From Gordonia sp. 'Campus' (GTDB taxonomy: Bacteria > Actinomycetota > Actinomycetes > Mycobacteriales > Mycobacteriaceae), in the NCBI RefSeq assembly GCF_022206305.1, contig NZ_JAKOIW010000001.1, forward strand, positions 124,001 through 188,000: a stretch of DNA of 64,000 nt. Direction: 5' to 3'. Shown one piece after another: positions 34,499 to 43,140 of the stretch. The position numbers and the translations under genes are program-made. The first letter of the stretch is position 1. Each line of letters starts with the position of its first letter. Below the pieces are notes generated by a model, which ran no database searches, was not told where the DNA came from, and worked only from the letters and a program-made list of their open reading frames with translations.

Positions 34499-37400
34499 GT
34501 GGTGCCGGTGGACATTGCAACCGAACTCGCCGAACTCGGCGTCGACGCCGACGCATCGACGCGCCGGCTCGCCGAATACTCCTACGACGCTTCCAACTAC
34601 CGCATCCCGCCACTGGCGGTGACCTTTCCGCGCACCGCGCGGGAGGTCGCCGCGGTGGCCGGCTGGTGTCATGAGCACGACCTCCCCGTGATCGCGCGGG
34701 GCGGCGGAACGTCCATGGGCGGCAACGCGATCGGCCCGGGAGTGGTGATCGACCTCTCCCGTCACCTCGACCGCGTCCTGAGCGTCGACGCCGGCACCGC
34801 CACGGCCGTGGCCGGTTCGGGCGTCGTCCTGACCTCACTCGCCGCCCAGGCCCGTGCGGCCACCGGCGGCCGCCTCACCTTCGCGCCCGATCCGTCGTCG
34901 GCCTCGCGTGCGACGCTCGGCGGAGCCATCGGCAACGACGCGTGCGGCAATCATTCGGTTCGCCACGGCCGGATGAGCGATCACGTCGTCGAGTTGCACC
35001 TCGTCACCGCCGAGGGGTTGCTCCTCACGGCCACACGCAACGGATTGCGCGCCACCGATCCCGACGACGCCGCGGCCGCCGCCCGGGCCGCCGAGATCTC
35101 GACGGCACTCACCGACCTGGCAGCGTCGAACCTGTCGATCTTCCGAACCCAGCTGGAAACCATCCCCCGACAGGTGTCGGGATACCATTTGTCGACGCTA
35201 CTGCCGGAGAACGGGTTCGACGTCGCTCGCGCGCTGGTGGGCAGCGAGGGCACCTGCGCGATCGTCGTCTCGGCGAGAGTCCGTCTCGTGACGGTCGCCG
35301 CGTCGCAACTGCTGCTGTGCGTCGGCTACCACTCCCCGTCCGACGCCGCCCGCGACGTGCCGGCCATCCTGCCGTTCGCGCCGTCGGCCGTCGAGGGCAT
35401 CGACCGCAGGATCGTGGCCACCATGGCGGCTCGACGCGGCCGGGACGCGGTCGCCGGGCTCCCCGACGGAGCGGCATGGCTGTTCATCGATGTCGACGAG
35501 GAAAGTGCTGCCGCACAATCGGAATCCGACGTGCCCGCCACCGCCAAGCGCCTCCTCGATCATCTCCGGACCCAGGGACGCATGATCGATGCCACCGTCG
35601 TCGACGACCCGATACGACGCACAGCGCTGTGGCGCGTACGGGAGGACGGGGCCGGATTGTCGTCGCGGCTGGCCGATCCCGACGACGAGAGCATCGGTGG
35701 CGGTTACGAGTCGTGGCCCGGATGGGAGGACGCGGCCGTCGCACCCGAGCGACTCGCCGACTACCTCGACGACTTCACCGACCTCCTCGACCGTCATGCG
35801 TTGACCGGCGTCCTGTACGGACACTTCGGTGCCGGCTGCATGCATGTCCGGATCACCTTCGACCTCCGGTCCGCCGAGGGCCGCGCGGTGATGGAGCACT
35901 TCTGCACCGACGCAGCCGAACTCGTCGTCCGCCATGGCGGATCGCTGTCCGGCGAGCACGGCGACGGGCGCGCCCGGTCGGCCCTGCTCCCCCTCATGTA
36001 CTCGCCGCCGATGATGGCGGCGTTCGCCCGGTTCAAGACGATCTGGGATCCGAAGGGAACCCTCAATCCGGGCAGCATAGTCGACCCGGCGCCGATCACC
36101 GCGAACCTGGCGCTGGCCGGCATTCCGGCACGCACCTGGCCGACTCTGTTCGCGCTCGGCGACGGCTCGCCGGAGCCCGCAGAGCGGGGATCGGCGTCGA
36201 TCGCGGCGCGGGTCCGGCGCCGCATGTCCCGAAAGCTGCCCCTGAAATCCGCCCCAGAGACAGGTGCCGACGACATATCGGCGTCGACGCCGCCGCCGAG
36301 GGCGGATTTCCGGGGTGGTATTCAGCCGACTCCGGAACCCGGCAGACCCGAACTCCCGGTGCTCGACCCGTTCGTCCACGCGGTGCAGGGGTGCATCGGG
36401 GTGGGCCGGTGCCGCGCGGACTCCGGCGGGGTGATGTGCCCGAGCTACAAGGCCACGCGCGACGAGAAGGACTCCACCCGCGGCCGGGCCCGCGTGCTGC
36501 AGGACATGGTCCGCACCGCGCCGAGCGTCGACGAGGGATGGCGGTCCACCGATGTCGCCGAGGCTCTGGAGTTGTGCCTGTCGTGCAAGGCGTGTTCGAC
36601 CGACTGCCCCACCGGCGTCGACATGGCCACGTACAAGTCGGAGTTCCTGAGCCATCATTACCGACGCCGGCTACGACCGTTGTCGCACTACTCCCTCGGA
36701 TGGATGCCCGCCTGGCTGTCGGCGGCCGGTGTCGCGGCGCCGCTGATCAACCGCACCCTCGGGTCCCGGTTGGGCGTCGTGGCCGCACGATTGGGCGGTA
36801 TCGACCCGCGTCGATCGATGCCCGCATTCGCGACGCGACGCGCCCGCCGACGCCATCTGGACGGCCTCGTCCCCGTGTCCGCCGACTCGACGGTGATCCT
36901 GTTCGTCGACTCGTTCACGCGGGCGTTCCGGCCTCAGGTCGCCGCCGCGGCCGCCCGGGTCCTCGACGCCGCCGATCCCGTCGACCGTGCGCCCGATCCC
37001 GTCGACCGTGCGTCCGATTCCGTCGACCGTGCGTCCGATCCCGTCGACCGTGCGTCCGATTCCGTCGGCTGTGCGTCCGACAACTGTTGCGGTCTCACGT
37101 GGATCTCGACGGGACAGCTGGACCGTGCCCGGAAGGTATTGCGGCGCACCGTCGCCGACCTCGACGACGGGACGGAACGACCGATCGTGGTGGTCGAACC
37201 CAGTTGTGCCGCGGCGCTGGCGAAGGACCTGCCAGAACTGGTTCCGACCGAGGCCGCACGCCGCGTCGCGGCACGTGTGCGAAGTTTCGCCGCCCACGTG
37301 CCCACGCTGCTCGACGCGGGTTGGCGACCACCACCCCTGCCCGACGAGGTGACGTTGCAGACCCACTGCCACGAGTACGCGGTGTTCGGCGCCCGGGTGG

Positions 37401-37723
37401 GCGCCGCCGCCCTCGATGCACTCGGGGTCACCGTGCACACCGCAGACGGGTGCTGCGGCGTCGCCGGTAATTTCGGCTTCGAGAAGGGCCATTACGAGGT
37501 GTCCATGGCCGTGGCCGAGAACGGTCTCGCCCCCGCCCTGCGCGACGCCCCGCGTCGGACAGTCGTCACCGATGGGTTCAGTTGCGCGATGGCCGTCGAA
37601 CACCTCGCCACCGTCGACGACGCCCTCGCCCGCGCCCGCGACATCCGCGGTCTCCACCTCGCGGAGTTGCTCGACCCTGCCACCGACGCCCACCCGCACC
37701 ACGAGTCAGGAGATCGCTCATGA
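34499..37723 (+). CDS. FAD-linked oxidase / Fe-S dehydrogenase fusion (D-2-hydroxyacid type)
   Basis: About 1074 residues. FAD_binding_4 domain (ARGGGTSMGGNAIGPG, about residue 64), FAD-oxidase C domain ending SGEHGDGRARSALL, then a ferredoxin-like domain with cysteines CIGVGRC, VMCPSY and CLSCKACSTDCP, and finally two CCG motifs (NCCGLTW, GCCGVAGNFG) as in GlpC/heterodisulfide-reductase-type subunits. Related D-lactate/D-2-hydroxyglutarate dehydrogenases pass electrons to the quinone pool. A 21-bp minisatellite (36974-37078) inserts 35 residues of DPVDRAS repeats just before the first CCG motif. GTG codons at 34499, 34502 and 34508 are all possible starts; there is no strong ribosome site. 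The stop overlaps the next ATG (ATGA). Confidence 0.88.
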   Translation: MVPVDIATELAELGVDADASTRRLAEYSYDASNYRIPPLAVTFPRTAREVAAVAGWCHEHDLPVIARGGGTSMGGNAIGPGVVIDLSRHLDRVLSVDAGTATAVAGSGVVLTSLAAQARAATGGRLTFAPDPSSASRATLGGAIGNDACGNHSVRHGRMSDHVVELHLVTAEGLLLTATRNGLRATDPDDAAAAARAAEISTALTDLAASNLSIFRTQLETIPRQVSGYHLSTLLPENGFDVARALVGSEGTCAIVVSARVRLVTVAASQLLLCVGYHSPSDAARDVPAILPFAPSAVEGIDRRIVATMAARRGRDAVAGLPDGAAWLFIDVDEESAAAQSESDVPATAKRLLDHLRTQGRMIDATVVDDPIRRTALWRVREDGAGLSSRLADPDDESIGGGYESWPGWEDAAVAPERLADYLDDFTDLLDRHALTGVLYGHFGAGCMHVRITFDLRSAEGRAVMEHFCTDAAELVVRHGGSLSGEHGDGRARSALLPLMYSPPMMAAFARFKTIWDPKGTLNPGSIVDPAPITANLALAGIPARTWPTLFALGDGSPEPAERGSASIAARVRRRMSRKLPLKSAPETGADDISASTPPPRADFRGGIQPTPEPGRPELPVLDPFVHAVQGCIGVGRCRADSGGVMCPSYKATRDEKDSTRGRARVLQDMVRTAPSVDEGWRSTDVAEALELCLSCKACSTDCPTGVDMATYKSEFLSHHYRRRLRPLSHYSLGWMPAWLSAAGVAAPLINRTLGSRLGVVAARLGGIDPRRSMPAFATRRARRRHLDGLVPVSADSTVILFVDSFTRAFRPQVAAAAARVLDAADPVDRAPDPVDRASDSVDRASDPVDRASDSVGCASDNCCGLTWISTGQLDRARKVLRRTVADLDDGTERPIVVVEPSCAAALAKDLPELVPTEAARRVAARVRSFAAHVPTLLDAGWRPPPLPDEVTLQTHCHEYAVFGARVGAAALDALGVTVHTADGCCGVAGNFGFEKGHYEVSMAVAENGLAPALRDAPRRTVVTDGFSCAMAVEHLATVDDALARARDIRGLHLAELLDPATDAHPHHESGDRS
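36974..37078 (+). repeat. 21-bp coding minisatellite in FAD/Fe-S gene
   Basis: Five tandem 21-bp units based on GATCCCGTCGACCGTGCGTC plus C (Asp-Pro/Ser-Val-Asp-Arg-Ala-Ser). Units differ by one to three bases. It lies immediately upstream of the codons for the conserved CCG motif and keeps the frame. Confidence 0.9.
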
Positions 37724-39225
37724 CGGCCATCGCCCCGCACACCGTCCCGGATGCCGTCTCGCGCGTCCGCACCGACCTGTTCATCGACGGGGAGTGGAGT
37801 CCGCCCGTCGACGGCAATCACTTCGACGTGGTGAACCCGGCCACCGGGGAGTTGCTCGCCCAGGTTGCCGATGCCGACGCCGCCGACGCCCGTCGCGCCA
37901 TCGAGTCGGCGGCCGCGCATCAGTCCGGGTGGGCGGCGACCTCACCGCGCAGCCGCAGCGAGATCCTCTACCGCGCACACCAACTCATCATGAGCCGCGT
38001 CGACGAGATCGCCTCGGTGATGACCGCCGAGATGGGTAAACCGTTGGTCGAGGCCAAGGGTGAGGTCGCCTACGGCGCGGAGTTCTTCCGGTGGTTCGCC
38101 GAGGAGGCGGTGCGGATCGGCGGCGACTCCACCACCACCGGCGACGGCGGCCATCGCATCGTCGTCAGCAGACAACCGGTCGGCCCGTGCATCCTCATCA
38201 CCCCCTGGAACTTCCCACTGGCCATGGCGACCCGCAAGATCGGACCGGCCGTCGCGGCGGGTTGCACGATGGTGCTCAAGCCCGCCGAACTCACCCCCCT
38301 CACCACGCTCCTGCTCGCCGACATCCTCGTCGAGGCCGGCCTTCCCGCGGGCGTGCTCAACGTCGTCACGACGAGCGACCCGGCGACCGTCGTCACCGAA
38401 TGGATGGAGAGCGGGCTGGCCCGGAAGGTCAGTTTCACCGGGTCGACCGCGGTCGGCAAGACGCTGTTGCGACAGGCGGCCGGGACGGTCATGCGCACCT
38501 CGATGGAGCTCGGCGGCAATGCACCGTTCATCGTGTGCGCCGACGCCGACATCGCCAGGGCCGTCGACGGTCTGATGGTGGCCAAGATGCGCAACATGGG
38601 CCAGGCGTGTACCGCGGCGAACCTGATCTTCGTGCATCGCAGCGTGATCGACGAGTTCACCGACGCATTCACCACGAGAATGGCTGCGCTGCAGGTCGGC
38701 GACGGTGCTCACGACGGAACCCAGGTGGGTCCGCTCGTCGAACCCCGGGCCGTCGCGAAGGTCGCCTCGTTGGTCGACGACGCGGTGGCCAAGGGCGCGA
38801 CGGTCTGCTGCGGGGGCGACACCCCCGACGGCCCCGGCTACTACTACCCGCCGACCGTTCTGCGTGGGGTCTCACTCGACGCCGACCTCATGCGCACCGA
38901 GATCTTCGGCCCCGTCGCCGCGATCGTCCCGTTCGGGAACGCCGATGCGCCCACGGATCCCGCCGCCGACGACGAGGTCATCGCACTGGCCAACGACACG
39001 CCGTGGGGGCTGGTCGGCTACCTGTTCAGTCGCGATGTCGACCGTTGCGCTCGCCTGGCGGCTGCGCTGGAAACCGGTATGGTCGGGGTCAACACCGGCA
39101 TCGTGTCCAATCCTGCCGCTCCGTTCGGCGGTGTGAAGGAGTCCGGGCTCGGACGCGAGGGCGGACGCGTGGGCATCGAGGAGTTCCTCGACATGAAGTA
39201 CACCGCCTCTCCCGTCATCCGCTGA
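37720..39225 (+). CDS. Aldehyde dehydrogenase, succinate/aspartate-semialdehyde type
   Basis: NAD(P)+-dependent ALDH, 501 residues. N-terminal FIDGEWSPPVDG, the cofactor segment PWNFPLAMATRKIGPAVAAG, catalytic Glu in MELGGNAPF and catalytic Cys in MGQACTAAN (about residue 298). Closest in pattern to GabD succinate-semialdehyde dehydrogenases, the same branch as the DoeC/Ssd enzymes of ectoine clusters. It would oxidise the semialdehyde formed by the class III aminotransferase. AGGAG 7 nt upstream of the ATG; ATGA overlap with the preceding gene. Confidence 0.92.
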   Translation: MTAIAPHTVPDAVSRVRTDLFIDGEWSPPVDGNHFDVVNPATGELLAQVADADAADARRAIESAAAHQSGWAATSPRSRSEILYRAHQLIMSRVDEIASVMTAEMGKPLVEAKGEVAYGAEFFRWFAEEAVRIGGDSTTTGDGGHRIVVSRQPVGPCILITPWNFPLAMATRKIGPAVAAGCTMVLKPAELTPLTTLLLADILVEAGLPAGVLNVVTTSDPATVVTEWMESGLARKVSFTGSTAVGKTLLRQAAGTVMRTSMELGGNAPFIVCADADIARAVDGLMVAKMRNMGQACTAANLIFVHRSVIDEFTDAFTTRMAALQVGDGAHDGTQVGPLVEPRAVAKVASLVDDAVAKGATVCCGGDTPDGPGYYYPPTVLRGVSLDADLMRTEIFGPVAAIVPFGNADAPTDPAADDEVIALANDTPWGLVGYLFSRDVDRCARLAAALETGMVGVNTGIVSNPAAPFGGVKESGLGREGGRVGIEEFLDMKYTASPVIR

Positions 39226-39290
39226 TCCTCGCGCCCGTCCGAACGGCGCATCGCCCGCATGTGAAGGCCGAGATGTAAGGAGCGACAAGC

Positions 39291-40484
39291 ATGTACCTCG
39301 GTGCTCAGCTGTTCACCGACAGCGAGTACGCACAGCGCCTGGTCCGCGTCCGCGAACTCATGGACCGCCAGGGGTTGTCGGCGATCATCGTCACCGACCC
39401 GGCCAACATCTTCTATCTCATCGGGTACAACGCGTGGTCGTTCTACACGCCGCAGATGTTGTTCGTGCCCATCGACGGTGAGATGGTGTTCTACGCGCGC
39501 GAGATGGATGCTCATGGAGCGCACCGCACCACGTGGTTGCCCCCCGAGCAGATCGTCGGGTACCCGGAGAGCTACGTGCACCGTCCGCACCTGCATCCGT
39601 TCGACTGGGTCGCCTGGTCGCTGCGCCAACGCCATCTCATCGCACCGGCGTCGAAAGCGGGATCGGTCGGCCTCGAGATGGATTCGCACTTCTTCTCCCC
39701 CAAGGCCTATCGGGCGCTGTTCAACGCCATCCCGGAGTGGAAGCTGGTCGACAACTTCGAACTCGTGAACTGGGTGCGGTCGGTGAAGTCCGACGCCGAG
39801 GTGCAGTTGATGCGCCAGGCCGGCATGGTGTGCTCGGAGGCGATGCGGGCCGCGATCGACACCATCGACATCGGCGTGCGGCAATGCGATGCGGCGGCGG
39901 CGATCTCGCAGGCCCAGATCACCGGCACGCCGGAGTACGGCGGTGACTACCCGGCGATCGTCCCGATGCTGCCGACCGGGGCCGCCGCCGACACCCCGCA
40001 TCTGACCTGGAACCAGGGCACATTCGTCGAGAACGAGGCGGTGGTGATCGAGTTGACCGGCGCGCACAGCCGCTACCACTGCCCGTTGGCGCGGACCGTG
40101 TCCCTGGGCACCGTCTCGAAAGATCTCGACTACGTGGCCAAGGCAACCGCCGAGGGCCTCGACAACGTCCTCGATGCGATCAAGCCGGGCGTGGCGACAC
40201 GCGAGCTGGCGTCCACGTGGAACTGGACTCTCGCCAAGTACGGCCTCGAAAAGCCCTCGCGGCTGGGCTATTCCATCGGTATCGGGTACCCGCCCGACTG
40301 GGGTGAACGCACCATCAGCATCCGCACCGAGGACGAGTCCGTCCTGGAGACCAACATGACCTTCCACATCGTGTGCGGCATGTGGATGGACAACTACGGT
40401 TTCGAGCTCTCGGAGTCCGTGCGCGTCAGCCCCACCGGGGTGGAGACGTTCACCGACTTCCCCAGGGAGCTGATCCGGAAGTGA
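39291..40484 (+). CDS. M24-family hydrolase, ectoine hydrolase (DoeA/EutD)-like
   Basis: 397 residues with the creatinase/prolidase N domain (residues 1-160) and pita-bread catalytic domain. The segments GYPESYVHRP, GGDYPAIVPMLPTGAA with PHLTW, YHCPLARTVSLGT, YPPDWGERTISIR and the FHIVCGMWMDNYGFELSES-type end follow the DoeA/EutD pattern as I remember it. The M24 metal ligands are changed: the first Asp is Glu (VVIELTGAH) and the second is Pro (HCPLART), as expected for the metal-free creatinase/DoeA branch rather than a peptidase. DoeA opens ectoine to N-acetyl-2,4-diaminobutyrate. GTAAGGAG precedes the ATG. A related cyclic amidine or guanidino compound is the alternative substrate. Confidence 0.7.
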   Translation: MYLGAQLFTDSEYAQRLVRVRELMDRQGLSAIIVTDPANIFYLIGYNAWSFYTPQMLFVPIDGEMVFYAREMDAHGAHRTTWLPPEQIVGYPESYVHRPHLHPFDWVAWSLRQRHLIAPASKAGSVGLEMDSHFFSPKAYRALFNAIPEWKLVDNFELVNWVRSVKSDAEVQLMRQAGMVCSEAMRAAIDTIDIGVRQCDAAAAISQAQITGTPEYGGDYPAIVPMLPTGAAADTPHLTWNQGTFVENEAVVIELTGAHSRYHCPLARTVSLGTVSKDLDYVAKATAEGLDNVLDAIKPGVATRELASTWNWTLAKYGLEKPSRLGYSIGIGYPPDWGERTISIRTEDESVLETNMTFHIVCGMWMDNYGFELSESVRVSPTGVETFTDFPRELIRK

Positions 40485-40496
40485 ACGAGACAACCT

Positions 40497-40573
40497 GATC
40501 CCTGAGGTGCGAGGAGCGCAAGCACAACCCGATCCCTGAGGTGCGAGGAGCGCAAGCGACGAGCCACGAAGGG
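40497..40573 (+). repeat. Intergenic CCCTGAGG-type repeat, tandem copies 2 and 3
   Basis: Copy 2 (40497-40523, GATCCCTGAGGTGCGAG... truncated) is followed 7 bp later by copy 3 (40531-40573), which continues to GAGCCACGAAGGGC. Both carry a 9-10 bp insertion relative to copy 1 at 9151. They fill most of the 110-bp gap inside the catabolic operon. Confidence 0.75.
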
Positions 40574-40594
40574 CGACGAGACGAGGTGAAGAAA

Positions 40595-41833
40595 GTGACC
40601 ACAACCGAAACCATTTACGACGCACGGCATTCCGCGCCCACTCTGCCGTTGGCGGGCCGGGCGAAGGACCTGGTCGGTTCGATGATCGACTCGTCGACGT
40701 CGTTGTTGGCCGCCCAGTCGCACGACATCGTGCGCTTCGCGATGGGTTCACCGGCCGACGAGGCGGTCCCGGCCGACGAGTTCCGCCAGATCGCCGGCGA
40801 GATCCTCGACCACACGTCGTTCACCTACGGCGCGACCGAGGGTGAACCACGGCTGCTCCAGCTGCTCGTCGATTACCTGGCGACCACACCGGACCCGTCG
40901 TCGCACGATCGTCTGGTGATCACCACCGGCGGCATGCAGGGCCTCGATCTCGCCTGCAAGCTCTTCATCGACCCCGGTGATCTCGTGATCGTCGAATCCC
41001 CCACCTACACCAACGGCAGTGCGACGGCGTTGTCGTACGGGGCCCGACTCCTCGAGGTTCCCGTCGACGACGACGGGATGCAGGTCGATCAGCTCGAGGA
41101 CCTCGTCGCGCACACCCACCAGACGCCCAAGGCGATCTACACGATCCCCACCTTCCAGAACCCGTCCGGCGTGACGATGTCGGAGGAACGACGCCGCGAG
41201 CTGCTCCGCCTGGCCCACACGTGGGGTTCTGTCATCATCGACGACGATCCGTACGGGCTGCTGCGCTTCGCCGGCACCGACATCCCGACGTTCCAGACGT
41301 TGAGTCCCGGCGATCCCCTCGTCTTCTCGGTGCGTACCTTCTCCAAGATCCTCGCGCCCGGTTGGCGGGTGGGCTGGGTCGATGCCGACCCCTCCCTGCG
41401 TCAGTTGCTCATCAACGGCAAGCAGGCCATGGACACCTGCACCAATGTGCCCAATCAGCACATCGTCGCCGAGTACATCGCCCGCGGCGGTCTCGAGGAC
41501 CACCTCGCCGGAATCCGCACCCTGTACCGCGAGCGCAAGGACGCGATGCTCGACGCCGTCGCCCGCCACCTCGGCGACCGGGTGGTGACGACGAATCCCG
41601 AAGGAGGGTTCTTCCTCTGGGTGACGCTGCGCGACGAGTTCGCCGAGATCGACACCCGGGAACTGTTCGAGGTCGCCCTGGCCGACGGCGTGGCGTTCAT
41701 CCCTGGCCCGGCGCTGTCACCGGGCGGCCGGTTCCGCAACTCCATGCGGTTGTGCTTCGCCTCGAGCACCCCTGAACGGATCGACGAGGGTGTCCGACGC
41801 CTCACCGCGAGTCTTGAGAAGATGGCACGGTGA
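40595..41833 (+). CDS. PLP-dependent aminotransferase, class I/II (LysN/MocR-domain type)
   Basis: 412 residues, fold type I. Features: FAMGSPADEAVPADEF, YGATEGEPRLLQLL, IVESPTYTNG, TIPTFQNPSGVTMS and the Schiff-base Lys in RTFSKILAPGWRVGW. This is the 2-aminoadipate/branched-chain transaminase group, also homologous to the PLP domain of MocR regulators such as EnuR, but there is no DNA-binding domain here. GTG at 40595 with GAGG 8 nt upstream; the upstream open frame runs into the intergenic repeat. It may convert a second amino group in the pathway or recycle the amino acceptor. Confidence 0.88.
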   Translation: MTTTETIYDARHSAPTLPLAGRAKDLVGSMIDSSTSLLAAQSHDIVRFAMGSPADEAVPADEFRQIAGEILDHTSFTYGATEGEPRLLQLLVDYLATTPDPSSHDRLVITTGGMQGLDLACKLFIDPGDLVIVESPTYTNGSATALSYGARLLEVPVDDDGMQVDQLEDLVAHTHQTPKAIYTIPTFQNPSGVTMSEERRRELLRLAHTWGSVIIDDDPYGLLRFAGTDIPTFQTLSPGDPLVFSVRTFSKILAPGWRVGWVDADPSLRQLLINGKQAMDTCTNVPNQHIVAEYIARGGLEDHLAGIRTLYRERKDAMLDAVARHLGDRVVTTNPEGGFFLWVTLRDEFAEIDTRELFEVALADGVAFIPGPALSPGGRFRNSMRLCFASSTPERIDEGVRRLTASLEKMAR

Positions 41834-43065
41834 GTGGTGACCCCGAACTCGAACAGACAGCACACGAGCTGACCGCAACCGAGATGGCCGTCCTCGACCT
41901 CATCGACGAGGCCGCCATCGTCGCGCTCACCTCCGCCCTGGTCGAGGCGCCGAGCGAGAATCCCGGCGGCACCGAGGAAGCAGCGGTCGCCGTTCTCGAG
42001 AAAGCCTGTCGCGAACAGGGATTGGCGGTGTCCATCACCGAGGCGGCACCCGGGCGACCGAATCTTGCCGCGACTCTCGCCGCCGGACCCGGGCCGGGCC
42101 TGATGTTCCTCGGACATTCCGACGTGGTCCCGGCGGGCCCCAACTGGACAGCCGACCCGTACACGGCGCACATCCGCGACGGCCGCATCTACGGGCGCGG
42201 CTCCACCGACATGAAGGGCGGACTCGCTGCCGTCGTCGCAGCCATGAGCGCACTGTCGCGAGCGGGCGAGTTCGGTGTGGCACCGACGGGGCCGGTGCGC
42301 CTCGTGTGCACCGTCGACGAAGAGGAACATGGCACCGGGGTACGCGACTTCGTCGCCCGCCCCCGGGATCACGACTTCCTCGGCTGTATCGTCGCCGAAC
42401 CCACCGATCTGCAAGTGGTACGCGGTTGCCGGGGCGCCTCGTACATCGAGATCGACGTGACGGGTCGCGCCGCGCATTCCGGCCGACCTGCCGACGGGCG
42501 CAGCGCGATCGACGCTGCCGCGGCGATCGTGGACATCATCCGCGTCGACGGTGAACATTTGGCGGAGAATCCCGACGAGCTACTCGGCCACGGGACGTGG
42601 AACGTCGGGACCATCTCGGGCGGACAGGGGATCTCGGTGGTCGCGCCCACGTGCTCGCTCGGCATCGACCGACGTCTGATGCCCGACGAGGACCCGAACG
42701 TCATCGCCGTCGAGCTCCGGAAGACGATCGGCGACAGGGGTATCGACACCGACGGGATCTCGGTCGACATCCGGGTGACGATGGAGATGCCTGGATTCGC
42801 CACTGCCGCCGACCATCCGCTGGTGACCGCGGCCGTCGAAGCGGTCACGCACGCGGGTGCCGCCACCTCGGTCGGAGGCTGGACCGCGGCCTGCGACGGT
42901 GGATTCGTCAGTCGCGACCTCGGCATCCCATCTATCGTGCTGGGCCCGGGCAACATCAACACCGATGCCCATCAGCCCGACGAGTCGGTCGCGATCGCCG
43001 ATCTCGTCACCGCGGCGAGGGCCTACACCCTCGCCGCGTTGCGCCTTCTCCGCCACGTCGACTGA
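41830..43065 (+). CDS. M20-family amidohydrolase (ArgE/DapE-like deacylase)
   Basis: 411-residue di-zinc deacylase. Metal ligands: His in LGHSDVVPAG, Asp in STDMKGGLAA, the catalytic Glu pair in VDEEEHGTG, Asp/Glu in AEPTDL and the final His in NTDAHQPDESV; a dimerisation domain lies between. ArgE removes the acetyl group from N-acetylornithine; N-alpha-acetyl-2,4-diaminobutyrate, the product of DoeA, is its shorter homologue, so this gene could do the DoeB step. That role is inference. GTGA overlap couples it to the aminotransferase. Confidence 0.88.
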   Translation: MSGDPELEQTAHELTATEMAVLDLIDEAAIVALTSALVEAPSENPGGTEEAAVAVLEKACREQGLAVSITEAAPGRPNLAATLAAGPGPGLMFLGHSDVVPAGPNWTADPYTAHIRDGRIYGRGSTDMKGGLAAVVAAMSALSRAGEFGVAPTGPVRLVCTVDEEEHGTGVRDFVARPRDHDFLGCIVAEPTDLQVVRGCRGASYIEIDVTGRAAHSGRPADGRSAIDAAAAIVDIIRVDGEHLAENPDELLGHGTWNVGTISGGQGISVVAPTCSLGIDRRLMPDEDPNVIAVELRKTIGDRGIDTDGISVDIRVTMEMPGFATAADHPLVTAAVEAVTHAGAATSVGGWTAACDGGFVSRDLGIPSIVLGPGNINTDAHQPDESVAIADLVTAARAYTLAALRLLRHVD

Positions 43066-43126
43066 GCCCTACCCGAGCGGGTTCAGCCACGTCCAGCCGG
43101 TTCAGCTCCACCGGCCGGTTGAGCTC

Positions 43127-43140
43127 GTCGAAACCCTCAC
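43127..43140 (-). repeat. GTCGAAACCCTCAC repeat, copy 2
   Basis: Identical to 23173-23186. It overlaps the stop codon of the MHS transporter gene on the minus strand. It is preceded by GGTTGAGCTC and several CCGGTTCAGC-like half copies (43082-43126). Confidence 0.5.

Noticed and set aside
36974..37078. CRISPR-like array
   Set aside because: Units are contiguous 21-bp repeats without spacers and lie in frame inside a gene.
34942..37470. Second plus-strand frame of about 840 codons within the FAD/Fe-S gene
   Set aside because: Arg-rich out-of-frame reading of a gene with clear FAD and Fe-S motifs in the other frame.
40541..40594. Upstream start for the second aminotransferase inside the intergenic repeat
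   Set aside because: The extra 18 residues would be encoded by the dispersed repeat; the GTG at 40595 has a proper GAGG ribosome site.
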